Assembly (NCBI RefSeq): GCF_001625575.1
Contig: NZ_AUXV01000072.1
Location: 186,001-250,000, forward strand
DNA from: Pseudoalteromonas luteoviolacea S2607
GTDB lineage: Bacteria > Pseudomonadota > Gammaproteobacteria > Enterobacterales > Alteromonadaceae
Length of the DNA: 64,000 bases
Direction of reading: 5' to 3'
The notes under the pieces are model-generated. The model ran no database searches, had not been told where the DNA came from, and was given only the letters and a program-made list of their open reading frames with translations. The translations under genes and the position numbers were made by a program. This document shows, one piece after another, positions 9,997 to 18,510 of this stretch. Numbering within the stretch: position 1 is the first letter of the stretch; every line of letters begins with the position of its first letter.

Positions 9997-10021
9997 AAAA
10001 CCCCGCCTAAGCGGGGTTTTT
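9997..10021 (-). terminator. Terminator after rpmA
   Basis: AAAACCCCGC / GCGGGGTTTT with loop CTAA is a strong symmetric terminator between rpmA and obgE. obgE must either be reached by read-through or have its own promoter in 9908-9996. Confidence 0.85.
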
Positions 10022-10035
10022 AGATTCTTAACCGA

Positions 10036-10293
10036 TTACTCAGCTACGATGCTAACGTATTTGCGGTTTAAAGGACCTTTTGTTTCAAAAACAACTTTAC
10101 CATCTGCTTTTGCAAAGATAGTGTGGTCTTTACCGATACCTGCGTTAGTACCTGCGTGGAACTTAGTACCACGTTGACGAACAAGGATGTTACCCGCTAA
10201 TACTGATTCACCACCGAAACGCTTAACACCTAGGCGTTTACTTTCTGAATCACGACCGTTACGAGTACTACCAGCTGCCTTCTTATGTGCCAT
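10036..10293 (-). CDS. rpmA: 50S ribosomal protein L27
   Basis: L27 (85 aa) reaches the peptidyl transferase centre with its N-terminal tail. The sequence [19 protein letters not shown] is the invariant start and shows no Firmicutes-type cleaved extension. The body has [15 protein letters not shown] and GKDHTIFA, as in E. coli. It lies 19 nt downstream of rplU and shares its transcript. Confidence 0.97.
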   Translation of the reverse strand: MAHKKAAGSTRNGRDSESKRLGVKRFGGESVLAGNILVRQRGTKFHAGTNAGIGKDHTIFAKADGKVVFETKGPLNRKYVSIVAE

Positions 10294-10312
10294 CTTTCTG
10301 TACCTCTAAAAA

Positions 10313-10624
10313 TTAAGCGCTAATGCCAGTGATTTTAACTTCAGTGAACCACTGACGGTGGCCCATCTGCTTACGAGAATGCTTACGACGTCTGAACTTA
10401 ACGATCTTAATTTTCTCGCCACGACCGTGAGAAACAACCTCAGCAGTCACTTTACCGCCATTTACGAATGGTGCACCGATCTCGATCTTTTCACCATCAG
10501 CAACTAGAAGTACTGAATCAAATTCAATTGATGCACCAGTCTCAACGTCTAATTTCTCTAGACGAATTGTTTGACCTTCAGTCACACGGTGCTGTTTACC
10601 ACCACTTTGGAAAACCGCGTACAT
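10313..10624 (-). CDS. rplU: 50S ribosomal protein L21
   Basis: L21 (103 aa, the same length as in E. coli) binds 23S rRNA. The start [14 protein letters not shown] and the basic segment [15 protein letters not shown] are diagnostic. It is the first gene of the rplU-rpmA operon. A candidate sigma-70 promoter with a GC-rich discriminator lies about 60 bp upstream. Confidence 0.97.
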   Translation of the reverse strand: MYAVFQSGGKQHRVTEGQTIRLEKLDVETGASIEFDSVLLVADGEKIEIGAPFVNGGKVTAEVVSHGRGEKIKIVKFRRRKHSRKQMGHRQWFTEVKITGISA

Positions 10625-10685
10625 AACTTAACTCCGTTGTGCGCCCTCAAATCGACGCAACTTAATATTCTTCAATAGGGCGCGA

Positions 10686-10714
10686 AGTTTACGCTAATGT
10701 CGCAGTACACGCAA
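10686..10714 (-). promoter_or_regulatory. rplU-rpmA promoter
   Basis: On the - strand TTGCGT and TAAACT are separated by exactly 17 bp. The bases after the -10 are TCGCGCCC, a GC-rich discriminator of the type seen in stringently controlled ribosomal promoters. The start site would fall near 10679, giving a leader of about 55 nt. Confidence 0.55.
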
Positions 10715-10945
10715 TACCCTAGAGACAAAATAATGAATAAAAATTGGCTTGTTTGAGAGCATTAATTCATTTTTGCCTATTCTAGCTAAAAAGTTCGTTT
10801 TACCAAACTGTTTTTTGTTCATAAAACTAACTTAATGTGGGTATTGACAAAATCTTTTTTTATCAAGCACTCCCCTAACATAGCCTACCAATCGCCTACT
10901 AAATAATCGAAAAGTGACTTTTTTTAGCTCCCGTACGCATAAAAT

Positions 10946-10974
10946 TCGAGTAAGCCAGAATTTTAATGTACAAT
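10946..10974 (+). promoter_or_regulatory. Candidate ispB promoter
   Basis: TCGAGT, 17 bp, TACAAT. The -10 is good and the -35 poor. The start site would be near 10981, with a leader of about 36 nt. Low confidence. Confidence 0.3.
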
Positions 10975-11016
10975 CTGCGGCGTTTATCTCTAATTGAGGC
11001 TTTAGCACGGTATACT

Positions 11017-11991
11017 ATGGATATTAAGGCTATCCAATCATTGATTGAGCAGGATATGCTCTCTGTGAATCAACTTATTTTTGAGCAAATGCAATCTGAT
11101 GTTGCGTTAGTAAACCAATTGGGTCTTTACATTGTTAACAGCGGTGGCAAGCGTGTCAGACCAATGTTGACCTTACTTGCTGCTAAAGCGCTGGAAGCGG
11201 AGCAACAAAATAAGCACATTACTTTGGCTACTATCATTGAGTTTATCCACACAGCAACATTACTGCACGATGACGTAGTTGATGAGTCTAATTTAAGACG
11301 TGGCGAGCCTACCGCAAATGCAGAGTTTGGTAATGCAGCGAGTGTTCTGGTTGGTGACTTTATATACACCCGCTCATTTCAGCTTATGGTTGGCCTCAAT
11401 AATATGGAAGTCATGCAAATACTAGCTGACGCAACCAATATCATTGCTGAAGGTGAAGTACTGCAATTAATGAATTGCAATGACCCAGACACCACAGAAG
11501 AAAGCTATATGCAGGTGATATATAGTAAAACGGCTAAGTTGTTTGAAGCCGCTACATTGCTACCTGCGGTTGTTTCGAATCAACCAGAGCATATCAAAGA
11601 AGCCTTGAAGCTGTATGGAATGCACTTAGGTACTGCATTCCAATTAGTGGACGATGTGCTTGATTACAGTGCAAATGCTGAATTACTGGGTAAAAACATT
11701 GGTGACGACTTGGCAGAAGGGAAACCAACCCTTCCGTTAATCTATGCAATGAAATCAGGTACCGAGCAGCAAGTGAACCAAATTAGAGCTGCTATTGAGT
11801 CGGGAAATGGTATCGACCACCTATCTGATATTTTGGCAACTCTAGAAGAAACCCAAGCACTTAAGCAAACCATGGCAAAAGCACAGCAAGAATCAGACAA
11901 AGCAATCGCTCAGCTAGCGTGCCTCGCAGAGTCAGAATTCAAAACGGCACTTATTGCATTAGCAAAGCTGTCTGTGGACAGAGAATATTAA
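11017..11991 (+). CDS. ispB: Octaprenyl diphosphate synthase
   Basis: IspB makes the all-trans octaprenyl side chain for ubiquinone. The ATG at 11017 gives a 324-residue protein, nearly the E. coli length; the reading frame is open for 17 more codons upstream but these do not match the family. The two Asp-rich motifs are at residues 85-89 (DDVVD) and 212-216 (DDVLD), and the FIHTATLLHDD, NAASVLVGDFIYTR and GDDLAEGKPTLPL blocks are intact. The ribosome site is weak. It is convergent with yggX across a shared terminator. Confidence 0.94.
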   Translation: MDIKAIQSLIEQDMLSVNQLIFEQMQSDVALVNQLGLYIVNSGGKRVRPMLTLLAAKALEAEQQNKHITLATIIEFIHTATLLHDDVVDESNLRRGEPTANAEFGNAASVLVGDFIYTRSFQLMVGLNNMEVMQILADATNIIAEGEVLQLMNCNDPDTTEESYMQVIYSKTAKLFEAATLLPAVVSNQPEHIKEALKLYGMHLGTAFQLVDDVLDYSANAELLGKNIGDDLAEGKPTLPLIYAMKSGTEQQVNQIRAAIESGNGIDHLSDILATLEETQALKQTMAKAQQESDKAIAQLACLAESEFKTALIALAKLSVDREY

Positions 11992-12006
11992 TAAAAGCAT
12001 AAAAAA

Positions 12007-12033
12007 AGAAAAGCTGCCGAGGCAGCTTTTTTT
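12007..12033. terminator. Bidirectional terminator ispB/yggX
   Basis: AAGCTG(CC)GA(GG)CAGCTT with A-rich left flank and seven T on the right serves + strand ispB well; the A run on the left gives T's for - strand yggX as well. It touches the yggX stop codon. Confidence 0.8.
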
Positions 12034-12304
12034 ATTTCTCAGGCGGTCTATAGCCTTCAATCTCAACTTCTTTATTTTCAAATAAAAAGCCGACCATCTG
12101 CTCTTCAAGCAGCTGTCTGTGATCTGGATCCATCATATTTAAATGCTTTTCATTGATCAGCATTGTTTGTTTGTGCTGCCACTGCTGCCAAGCTTCTTTG
12201 GAAATATTATTGAATATGCGCTCGCCCACTTCACCAGGGTAAAGCTGAAAATCTAACCCTGGCGCTTCTTTGTTTAGCTTTTGACAAAAAACTGTACGTG
12301 CCAT
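12032..12304 (-). CDS. yggX: Probable Fe(2+)-trafficking protein YggX
   Basis: YggX is a small cytosolic protein that protects Fe-S clusters and is implicated in iron trafficking. The 90-aa product matches E. coli YggX closely ([37 protein letters not shown]) and keeps the single conserved Cys at residue 7. It lies 37 nt downstream of mutY, the same order as E. coli mutY-yggX, so it is probably co-transcribed with that Fe-S glycosylase. Confidence 0.94.
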   Translation of the reverse strand: MARTVFCQKLNKEAPGLDFQLYPGEVGERIFNNISKEAWQQWQHKQTMLINEKHLNMMDPDHRQLLEEQMVGFLFENKEVEIEGYRPPEK

Positions 12305-12341
12305 TTTATCACCTATATTCTGTCTGTTTATTGGAGCAAGT

Positions 12342-13400
12342 TTACCCTATCGCTCTTAATACTTTAACTAACTTTTTCGTTGGTGCTGCTAATCCAACTT
12401 CGGGTGGTTCATTAACGTCATACCAAAGTAGTTGATTGTCATGTACGCAATCTGGAATTTCACTCACATCCAAGCAGATTGGATGGATCGTTAGCTCAAA
12501 GTGCGTAAAGATATGCACAAATGAGTCTAGTGTACGAGTTTTAGTTGAGAGCCCTTGTTGCACTAAAAAAGCTTCTAACTCAGCCAACTCTGTAAACTCA
12601 AAAAAGCCAAACAATCCGCCCCAAATGCCGCTGCTTGGGCGCTTTTCCATTAACACTTTGTCGTTAGCCTTAATCATTAAGTGATATGCACTTTTCTTTG
12701 GCTTATCTTTTTTGGGTTTTGGATTGGGGAAGGACTTCACAAGGTTATTTTTGTGAGCAAGACACTTTTTCACTAGCGGACAGGACTCACACTGAAACTT
12801 CGATCTCGAGCAAAGGCTTGCGCCCAAGTCCATCATCGCCTGATTAAACTCTCGCACATTACCAGAAGGAGTCACCGCATTAGTTAGCTCCCACAAATGG
12901 TTTTCGACTTTTTTGACCCCGTACCAACCTTCAACCATAAAAAACCGCGCTAAGACACGCTTCACATTGCCATCTAGTATTGCATGCTGCTGACCTAGCG
13001 CTAACGACAGAATAGCGCCTGCAGTTGAACGCCCAACCCCAGGTAGATCTACAACTTCTTCAAAAGTTTCAGGAAACACACCATCGTATTTATCACGAAT
13101 GAGCTTAGCTGCTTTATGTAGATTTCTCGCCCGAGCATAGTAGCCAAGCCCAGTCCAATGGTGGAGTACTTCATCTTCATCAGCATTAGCTAAATCAATG
13201 ACGGTTGGAAAGCGCGACATAAAACGCTCAAAATAAGGAATCACAGTCACCACTTGTGTCTGCTGAAGCATCACTTCAGAAATCCACACTTTGTAGGGCG
13301 TTTTATCTATCTGCCATGGCAGCGTTTTTCTCCCATGGACGTGGTACCAATCTACAACTTGCGTTGCAAACCACTTTGCATCTTGACGGTCAACGGACAT
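12342..13400 (-). CDS. mutY: A/G-specific adenine glycosylase MutY
   Basis: MutY removes adenine mispaired with 8-oxoguanine. From the ATG at 13400 (residue 1) the product is 352 aa: a helix-hairpin-helix glycosylase core ([25 protein letters not shown] with the catalytic Glu; [26 protein letters not shown] with the catalytic Asp), a 4Fe-4S loop of the form C-x6-C-x2-C-x5-C, and a C-terminal NUDIX-like 8-oxoG reader. An ATG at 13406 is equally possible. The frame is open to 13547 but the extra 48 residues overlap trmB and have no family match, so I reject them. Confidence 0.93.
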   Translation of the reverse strand: MSVDRQDAKWFATQVVDWYHVHGRKTLPWQIDKTPYKVWISEVMLQQTQVVTVIPYFERFMSRFPTVIDLANADEDEVLHHWTGLGYYARARNLHKAAKLIRDKYDGVFPETFEEVVDLPGVGRSTAGAILSLALGQQHAILDGNVKRVLARFFMVEGWYGVKKVENHLWELTNAVTPSGNVREFNQAMMDLGASLCSRSKFQCESCPLVKKCLAHKNNLVKSFPNPKPKKDKPKKSAYHLMIKANDKVLMEKRPSSGIWGGLFGFFEFTELAELEAFLVQQGLSTKTRTLDSFVHIFTHFELTIHPICLDVSEIPDCVHDNQLLWYDVNEPPEVGLAAPTKKLVKVLRAIG

Positions 13401-13493
13401 CTTCATACTCAATCTTCTTGCTTCAAGCCGCCAGTGTAAGAAGCTTTTTAAAAACGTCAAGCTCTTGTACTTATCGACGTGAACAGGGATAAT

Positions 13494-14252
13494 ATGCGCC
13501 CAATTTTTACACCGCAGATGATGACAATGAACGAATCGAGTAAACAAGCCCTAGAGCAGGCTGAGCAAGAAGGTAAATACATCCGTAAAGTGCGCAGTTT
13601 TGTAAAACGTGAAGGTCGCTTAACCAAAGGTCAAGCAGCGGCTCTTGAAAAGTGCTGGCCAACGCTTGGACTTGAGCATAGCCAAGGCTTACTCAACTTC
13701 AGTGAAATATTCGGCAACGACAATGACGTAGTTGTAGAAATTGGCTTTGGCATGGGTAAGTCGCTTGTTGAAATGGCTAAAAACAACCCACAACAAAACT
13801 TTATCGGTATTGAAGTCCACCGACCAGGTGTTGGTGCTTGTTTAATGGAAGCTGATGAACAAGGTATCACAAACCTTCGTGTATTCGAGCACGACGCAGT
13901 GGAAGTATTAGCCGACTGCATTGCAGATGGTAGCTTAAGTAAGCTGCAACTATTTTTCCCTGATCCATGGCACAAAAAACGCCATCACAAACGTCGTATC
14001 GTACAGCCAGAGTTTGCACAAAAAATTCGCGCCAAGCTAAAAGTGGGTGGGGTATTCCATATGGCCACTGACTGGGAAAATTATGCTGAACATATGCTCG
14101 AAGTAATGCAGCAAGCTGAAGGCTATTCTAATCAATCAGAAACGAATGACTACGTGCCTAGACCTGAATTTAGACCGCTAACCAAGTTCGAGCAAAGAGG
14201 CCACAGACTAGGCCATGGCGTGTGGGATCTAATGTTTGAGCGCACTGCTTAA
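13494..14252 (+). CDS. trmB: tRNA (guanine-N7-)-methyltransferase TrmB
   Basis: TrmB makes m7G46 in tRNA. The protein (252 aa from this start; E. coli 239) shows the [15 protein letters not shown]-terminal block, the SAM-binding [10 protein letters not shown], the [13 protein letters not shown] block, [16 protein letters not shown] and the C-terminal [19 protein letters not shown] end. I chose ATG 13494 because AGGGA sits 5 nt upstream. GTG 13479 or ATG 13527 are alternatives; the conserved part begins only at about residue 30. It is divergent from mutY with under 100 bp between starts. Confidence 0.93.
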   Translation: MRPIFTPQMMTMNESSKQALEQAEQEGKYIRKVRSFVKREGRLTKGQAAALEKCWPTLGLEHSQGLLNFSEIFGNDNDVVVEIGFGMGKSLVEMAKNNPQQNFIGIEVHRPGVGACLMEADEQGITNLRVFEHDAVEVLADCIADGSLSKLQLFFPDPWHKKRHHKRRIVQPEFAQKIRAKLKVGGVFHMATDWENYAEHMLEVMQQAEGYSNQSETNDYVPRPEFRPLTKFEQRGHRLGHGVWDLMFERTA

Positions 14253-14261
14253 TAACGTATT

Positions 14262-14282
14262 TTGGGGCCTAGATAGCCCCAA
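14262..14282 (+). terminator. Hairpin after trmB
   Basis: TTGGGGC / GCCCCAA with a 7-base loop lies 10 bp after the trmB stop. The T tract is poor (GTATT), so termination may be partial. Confidence 0.5.
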
Positions 14283-14340
14283 GTATTAACCTTTAAACTA
14301 AGAGCTTAATTCAGAGCAGTTCATAATTTCGAGATCCACT

Positions 14341-15378
14341 ATGCAAAAACTATCCAACCCTAGCCTTCTTTTACTTCGTAACGAAGAGGAGCTTATAGGC
14401 AAGAATATACTTGTGATCAATCACAATGATGATGGTTTTTTATCGCAACTGGTCAAAATTAATTTAGACGCAAAAATAAACGCATTTAGCTATAACTTTG
14501 CCGACCACCAAGCTGCTCAAAAGGTAAATTCAGTATCTAGCTTTGTAGGCCACAGCTTACCGGCGTTAGAACAACTTGATTTGATTGTATATTACTACCC
14601 AAAATCTAAACCTGAAGCGCTAATGATGCTCTCAAACATTCGCGCTATTGCGACGCTCGATACGCGACTGTTGGTCGTTGGCGAAAACAAAGGTGGTGTG
14701 AAATCGGTTGAAAAACAACTCAAAGCTTACGCTGAGGCAAGCTTTAAGCTAGATAGCGCTAAACATTGTATTTTGTACGAATTTAATAAATTGGCGCCTG
14801 AGAACCAATTTGACATTACAGACTATCATCAACAATTTAGTGTTAAGGCCGCAGAGCAACAATTTGACGCAATAAGCGTCCCTGGTGTGTTTAATCATGG
14901 AAAACTCGATATTGGTACCGAATTGTTACTTAACAACATTGAGTTACCGAAAAAAGGACAAACTTTAGACTTTGGTTGTGGTGCCGGTATCATCGCCACG
15001 TTTTTACTGAATAAGCAACCAAACCTCTCAATGCATTGCCTCGACGTCAGTGCGCTAGCACTGTATGCCTCTGAGCAAACTTTAAAATTGAATGGCCATA
15101 CTGGCACATTTATTTTAAGCAACGGTCTATCTGAGGTCACTGAGAAATATGATGCGATTGTTAGTAACCCACCATTTCACACCGGCTTGAGCACCGATTA
15201 CAGTATTTCAGAAGCATTTATAAAAAATGCCAGACATATAATGAACAAACGGGCCAGCTTACAAATCGTAGCCAACAGCTTTTTAAAGTACCCGCCAATT
15301 ATTGAGCAATATTTTGGTACTTACAGTACGGTAATTAAGAATACTAAGTTCGCAGTGTATCGTGCAGACAAGACATAA
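14341..15378 (+). CDS. rsmC: 16S rRNA (guanine(1207)-N2)-methyltransferase RsmC
   Basis: RsmC methylates G1207 of 16S rRNA in the 30S subunit. The 345-aa protein has the family's two-domain form: a degenerate N-terminal methyltransferase-like domain (about 1-170) and an active C-terminal domain with DFGCGAGIIATFL (SAM site, about 205-217) and the NPPFHTG catalytic loop near 275. The length equals that of E. coli RsmC (343). It stands alone with no obvious operon partner. Confidence 0.92.
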   Translation: MQKLSNPSLLLLRNEEELIGKNILVINHNDDGFLSQLVKINLDAKINAFSYNFADHQAAQKVNSVSSFVGHSLPALEQLDLIVYYYPKSKPEALMMLSNIRAIATLDTRLLVVGENKGGVKSVEKQLKAYAEASFKLDSAKHCILYEFNKLAPENQFDITDYHQQFSVKAAEQQFDAISVPGVFNHGKLDIGTELLLNNIELPKKGQTLDFGCGAGIIATFLLNKQPNLSMHCLDVSALALYASEQTLKLNGHTGTFILSNGLSEVTEKYDAIVSNPPFHTGLSTDYSISEAFIKNARHIMNKRASLQIVANSFLKYPPIIEQYFGTYSTVIKNTKFAVYRADKT

Positions 15379-15512
15379 AAAATAAGCTCTGGCATACATC
15401 AAAGTAGTACTAAAGAATCAAACCATTAACTTGTTCTACGTTATTGTCCGCTTTTTTGTTAACTTACTTAACTAAGCTGCTAAACTAAGATTAGCTGTTA
15501 AGAGGTCCAACT

Positions 15513-15554
15513 ATGAGCTCACAATGGGAAAACACGCAACAAAAACAAGTATAA
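15513..15554 (+). other. Possible 13-codon ORF overlapping the kinase start
   Basis: ATGAGC...GTATAA encodes MSSQWENTQQKQV. It owns the good ribosome site AGAGGT (15501-15506, 6-nt spacing), whereas the kinase ATG at 15524 is 17 nt from it and in another frame. It could be a translational leader controlling kinase synthesis, or simply chance. Confidence 0.3.
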
Positions 15555-17143
15555 GAAAAGTTCTAATCAGTGCCGTTATGCTAGTGACTGCACTGTCGCT
15601 CTCTCTATCCATTTCTATTTCCACTTACTTAGATGTGAAAGAGCAAAAAAAGCTCATCGTAAATAAGCTAGAAATGATTGCTGAGATCATTGCGTTTAAT
15701 GCTCAGATAACACTCATTTTTGATGATAGAAAAACTGAAGAAAAGCGCCTTAAATCGTTTAACAAAGTTGATCTTGTAAAAAACATCCATATCTATGCCA
15801 TTGATGATGTCACCAACAAGCCGGTTTTCTTCACCAGTTACAACGCGAGCAAAACTCCGCCTGTACCATTGAAAGTAAACGATATAGAGTCACTCAAAGT
15901 GCCCAAAATATCAGCGGACTACGTAGAGCTCATCATTCCTGTTGAGTATGAAGGCAAAATTGAGGGTTATGTATACGTGCGCGGAGGACTGGAGCGTTTG
16001 TCGCAGTACATTAATCAAAAGATCCTCGTCGACATTGCGCTAACACTATTTGTACTGCTGCTCGTTTTATTGGTAGCACGCGCCATTCAAAAGCGCATTG
16101 CCAACCCTATTGATTCGCTATCGTTGTTGTTACAAGACGTTTCTAAAAATCACAACTACTCCGCACGAGCGACAAAAAGTGATATTGAAGAAGTTAATAT
16201 GTTGGCTAACAATCTCAATATTATGCTTGCACGAACTCAAAACCAACTCGCTAGGCACCAAGCCGACAAGCTAGAAATTAAACAACTCAACCAAAACCTT
16301 GAAGAAAAGGTAAACCAGCGCACCATTGCGCTAAGAGAAGCAAACCAAGAGCTACTCAATACGCTAGAGCGTATGCATCAATATCAGAATCAAATTGTTG
16401 AAAATGAAAAAATGGCATCGCTGGGTCAAATGGTTGCTGGTGTTGCACATGAAGTAAACACACCAATCGGGCTCGGTGTCACTGGCTCTACCCTGTTGAG
16501 AGACAAGCTAGCTGATATAAACGCCGCCTTTGAACAAAAAACGCTCACATCAAAGCAGCTTGAACGGTTTATTCACGATGGCATTGAGAATTTAGATCTT
16601 ATCTATCGCAATTTAAATCGGGCCGCAGAATTGATTTCAAGCTTCAAGAAAGTCGCTGTAAGCCAAGATATAGAAGTAAGCTCAGAAGTGAACATAAACA
16701 AATTATTCAGTGCGATTGTTAGAAGTATGCGCGCTGAAATGGACCTAAAAAATGTCACATGGCAGCTAACGTGTTCAGAGCAACTTACAATTAGAACCAA
16801 AGCAGGGTTATTGCAGCAGGTCTTTGAACAACTTTTATCCAATTCATTGATACATGGATTCTTAGATTTAAAAGACAACCAGATTTCCGTCAATGTAGAG
16901 CTGCGAAACCAATCACTTGAGGTTATTTACATGGATAATGGCGTGGGTGTCTCCACAGCCATTAAAAAGCGCATATTTGACCCATTTGTAACCACTAAGC
17001 GAGGCGAAGGTGGTAGTGGTTTGGGTATGCACTTAGTTTACAACTTGATTACTCAAGCTCTTGGAGGATCGATAACCCTTTCCGAAGAAAATAAAACAGG
17101 AACAAAATTTATTATAGTTTTGCCTCTAAAAGGGGTAATTTAA
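15524..17143 (+). CDS. Membrane sensor histidine kinase with CHASE8-like domain
   Basis: The 539-aa protein has TM1 at about 13-35, a periplasmic region (36-165) resembling the CHASE8 sensor of YfiN/TpbB-type proteins (EIIAFNAQITLIFDD, VELIIPVEYEGKIEGYVYV), TM2 at about 168-188, a HAMP linker, a coiled coil (235-300) and a kinase core. The phospho-acceptor is His309 in GVAHEVNTPIG; the ATPase domain shows EQLLSNSLIHG, DNGVGV and GGSGLGMHLVYN. The next gene is a YfiR-family protein overlapping by one base, which strongly suggests that YfiR binds the sensor domain. No dedicated response regulator is adjacent; arcA lies further downstream with its own promoter. Confidence 0.85.
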   Translation: MGKHATKTSIRKVLISAVMLVTALSLSLSISISTYLDVKEQKKLIVNKLEMIAEIIAFNAQITLIFDDRKTEEKRLKSFNKVDLVKNIHIYAIDDVTNKPVFFTSYNASKTPPVPLKVNDIESLKVPKISADYVELIIPVEYEGKIEGYVYVRGGLERLSQYINQKILVDIALTLFVLLLVLLVARAIQKRIANPIDSLSLLLQDVSKNHNYSARATKSDIEEVNMLANNLNIMLARTQNQLARHQADKLEIKQLNQNLEEKVNQRTIALREANQELLNTLERMHQYQNQIVENEKMASLGQMVAGVAHEVNTPIGLGVTGSTLLRDKLADINAAFEQKTLTSKQLERFIHDGIENLDLIYRNLNRAAELISSFKKVAVSQDIEVSSEVNINKLFSAIVRSMRAEMDLKNVTWQLTCSEQLTIRTKAGLLQQVFEQLLSNSLIHGFLDLKDNQISVNVELRNQSLEVIYMDNGVGVSTAIKKRIFDPFVTTKRGEGGSGLGMHLVYNLITQALGGSITLSEENKTGTKFIIVLPLKGVI

Positions 17144-17670
17144 TGAAAATAATGTACCTAATAGCTGCATTTATTTTTATTTTTTGTAGTTTAAAAGTTG
17201 ACGCAAAATCTACCCATGAAATACGCTCAGCTTTTTTATATCAAATGGCAAAGTTGATCGATTTTCCGGAACAAAAAAATAAAAAAACGATCCGCTTTTG
17301 CTTTTATGATTTAAATCATGGACCCGGCGCAATTTTAAATAAAAATAACAAGTTAAAAATACGCGGCAAGCCTATCGAAATAATAAAAATTGATATTTCC
17401 GACCCATTTAGGGAACTTTCTAAGCGCTGTGATATCACATACATTGATGAAACAAAGGAAGATGATATACTATCTGCTTGGACCGATACAATTGCTTTAA
17501 ACATGGTAACTGTGGGTGAAAGTATCGAATTTTTGGAAGGGGGTGGGATTGCTTCCTTGGTTCAAGAAGGGAGTAAAATTCGGTTATATATTAACAGACA
17601 AGAAGTTGCACAACATAATTTCAAAGTGCTCTCTCGACTGCTCGCTGTTTCTAAGTTCTATCCTGACTGA
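17143..17670 (+). CDS. YfiR-family periplasmic protein
   Basis: This 175-aa protein has a signal peptide (MKIMYLIAAFIFIFCSLKVDA) and the YfiR/DUF4154 fold: EIRSAFLYQMAKLIDFPE at the start, IRFCFYD, KRCDITYID, and a C-terminal block ending NRQEVAQHNFKVLSRLLAVSKFYP. YfiR of Pseudomonas is a periplasmic repressor of the diguanylate cyclase YfiN through its CHASE8 domain. Here the partner appears to be a histidine kinase. The stop of the kinase and this start overlap as TAATG, so translation is coupled. A Cys pair (FCFYD, KRCDI) could form the redox-sensitive disulfide known in YfiR. Confidence 0.85.
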   Translation: MKIMYLIAAFIFIFCSLKVDAKSTHEIRSAFLYQMAKLIDFPEQKNKKTIRFCFYDLNHGPGAILNKNNKLKIRGKPIEIIKIDISDPFRELSKRCDITYIDETKEDDILSAWTDTIALNMVTVGESIEFLEGGGIASLVQEGSKIRLYINRQEVAQHNFKVLSRLLAVSKFYPD

Positions 17671-17676
17671 TTTTAC

Positions 17677-17705
17677 TTGTTAACAATTGAATATACTCCT
17701 ATAAT
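17677..17705 (+). promoter_or_regulatory. arcA promoter
   Basis: TTGTTA and a perfect TATAAT are separated by 17 bp. Two copies of GTTAACA (17679-17685 and 17707-17713) flank the -10; they are similar to ArcA half-sites. The start site is near 17712, giving a leader of about 65 nt. Confidence 0.6.
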
Positions 17706-17766
17706 CGTTAACATTCGGTTTTATTATATAACACCGAAGTTTTTGTAAATAAAACATTCCGAAAAG

Positions 17767-17775
17767 GTTAATTAA
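17767..17775 (+). promoter_or_regulatory. ArcA-box-like site over arcA ribosome site
   Basis: GTTAATTAA matches nine of the ten positions of the classical ArcA box WGTTAATTAW and ends three bases before the arcA ATG. It overlaps the AAGG ribosome site. It suggests autoregulation by ArcA but could be an AT-rich coincidence. Confidence 0.4.
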
Positions 17776-17777
17776 TA

Positions 17778-18503
17778 ATGCAAACGCCAGTCATTCTAAT
17801 TGTTGAGGATGAAGACGTAACTCGACTGAACCTCGTTAGTTTATTTGAAGCCGAAGGTCACAAGGTAATTGAAGCCATTGATGGCGATGATATGCATGAA
17901 AAATTGACAGCAAATGACGATGTCAACTGTGTAATCATGGATATAAACCTACCAGGTAGAAACGGCTTAATTTTGGCTCGTGAGTTACGCCAGAAAAAAA
18001 ATGTCGGCCTAATTTTCTTAACGGGTCGTGACAACGATGTCGATAGAATTTTAGGATTAGAAATCGGTGCAGATGACTACGTCACTAAGCCATTCAACCC
18101 TCGTGAGCTAACTATCCGTGTACGTAACCTTATCTCACGTACTGGTTCTACACCTGAAGAGTCGACTATCGACAGCAACGGTGTAATCACATTCAATGGT
18201 TGGGAACTAGATGAAAACAGCCGTTGTTTGACATCTCCAACAGGTGAATCAAAGCGCTTACCGAAAGGTGAGTACAGAGCTCTGCGCCTAATGCTAGACT
18301 CTCCGGGTCGTATCTTTAGCCGTGAGCAGCTTATTAAACATATGACTGGCCGTGAGCTACGCGCTAACGACCGTACTGTAGATGTTACGATTCGCCGTAT
18401 TCGTAAGCATTTTGAAACTGACAGTAATACACCAGAGCTTATCAGCACAATTCATGGTGAAGGTTATCGTTTCATTGGCAAAATCGATAACACTCAGCAG
18501 TAA
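17778..18503 (+). CDS. arcA: Response regulator ArcA
   Basis: ArcA is the OmpR-type regulator that controls respiration genes under low oxygen. The 241-aa protein has a receiver domain with Asp55 as phospho-acceptor (VIMDINLPG), Thr in FLTGRDN and Lys in [11 protein letters not shown], then a winged-helix DNA-binding domain ending [14 protein letters not shown] and [10 protein letters not shown]. Blocks such as MQTPxILIVEDE and [24 protein letters not shown] are the same as E. coli ArcA, so the ortholog call is firm. It meets arcB tail to tail with 7 bp between the stop codons. Confidence 0.95.
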   Translation: MQTPVILIVEDEDVTRLNLVSLFEAEGHKVIEAIDGDDMHEKLTANDDVNCVIMDINLPGRNGLILARELRQKKNVGLIFLTGRDNDVDRILGLEIGADDYVTKPFNPRELTIRVRNLISRTGSTPEESTIDSNGVITFNGWELDENSRCLTSPTGESKRLPKGEYRALRLMLDSPGRIFSREQLIKHMTGRELRANDRTVDVTIRRIRKHFETDSNTPELISTIHGEGYRFIGKIDNTQQ

Positions 18504-18510
18504 TCTTTCG

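Larger units (their letters stand above)
10625..11016. other. rplU/ispB divergent intergenic region
   Basis: This 392-bp gap holds the promoters of two divergent essential genes. The left part contains a good - strand promoter for rplU; the right part contains a weaker + strand candidate for ispB. T-rich tracts around 10810-10930 could be up-elements. I find no RNA gene or short ORF I would defend. Confidence 0.6.

Noticed and set aside
17679-17713. GTTAACA pair as a LexA or other known operator
   Set aside because: It lacks CTGT-N8-ACAG. It was kept only as part of the ArcA finding.
15524-18503. Histidine kinase and ArcA as a dedicated pair
   Set aside because: arcA has its own strong promoter and an obvious partner arcB next to it. 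Cross-talk cannot be excluded but is not supported.
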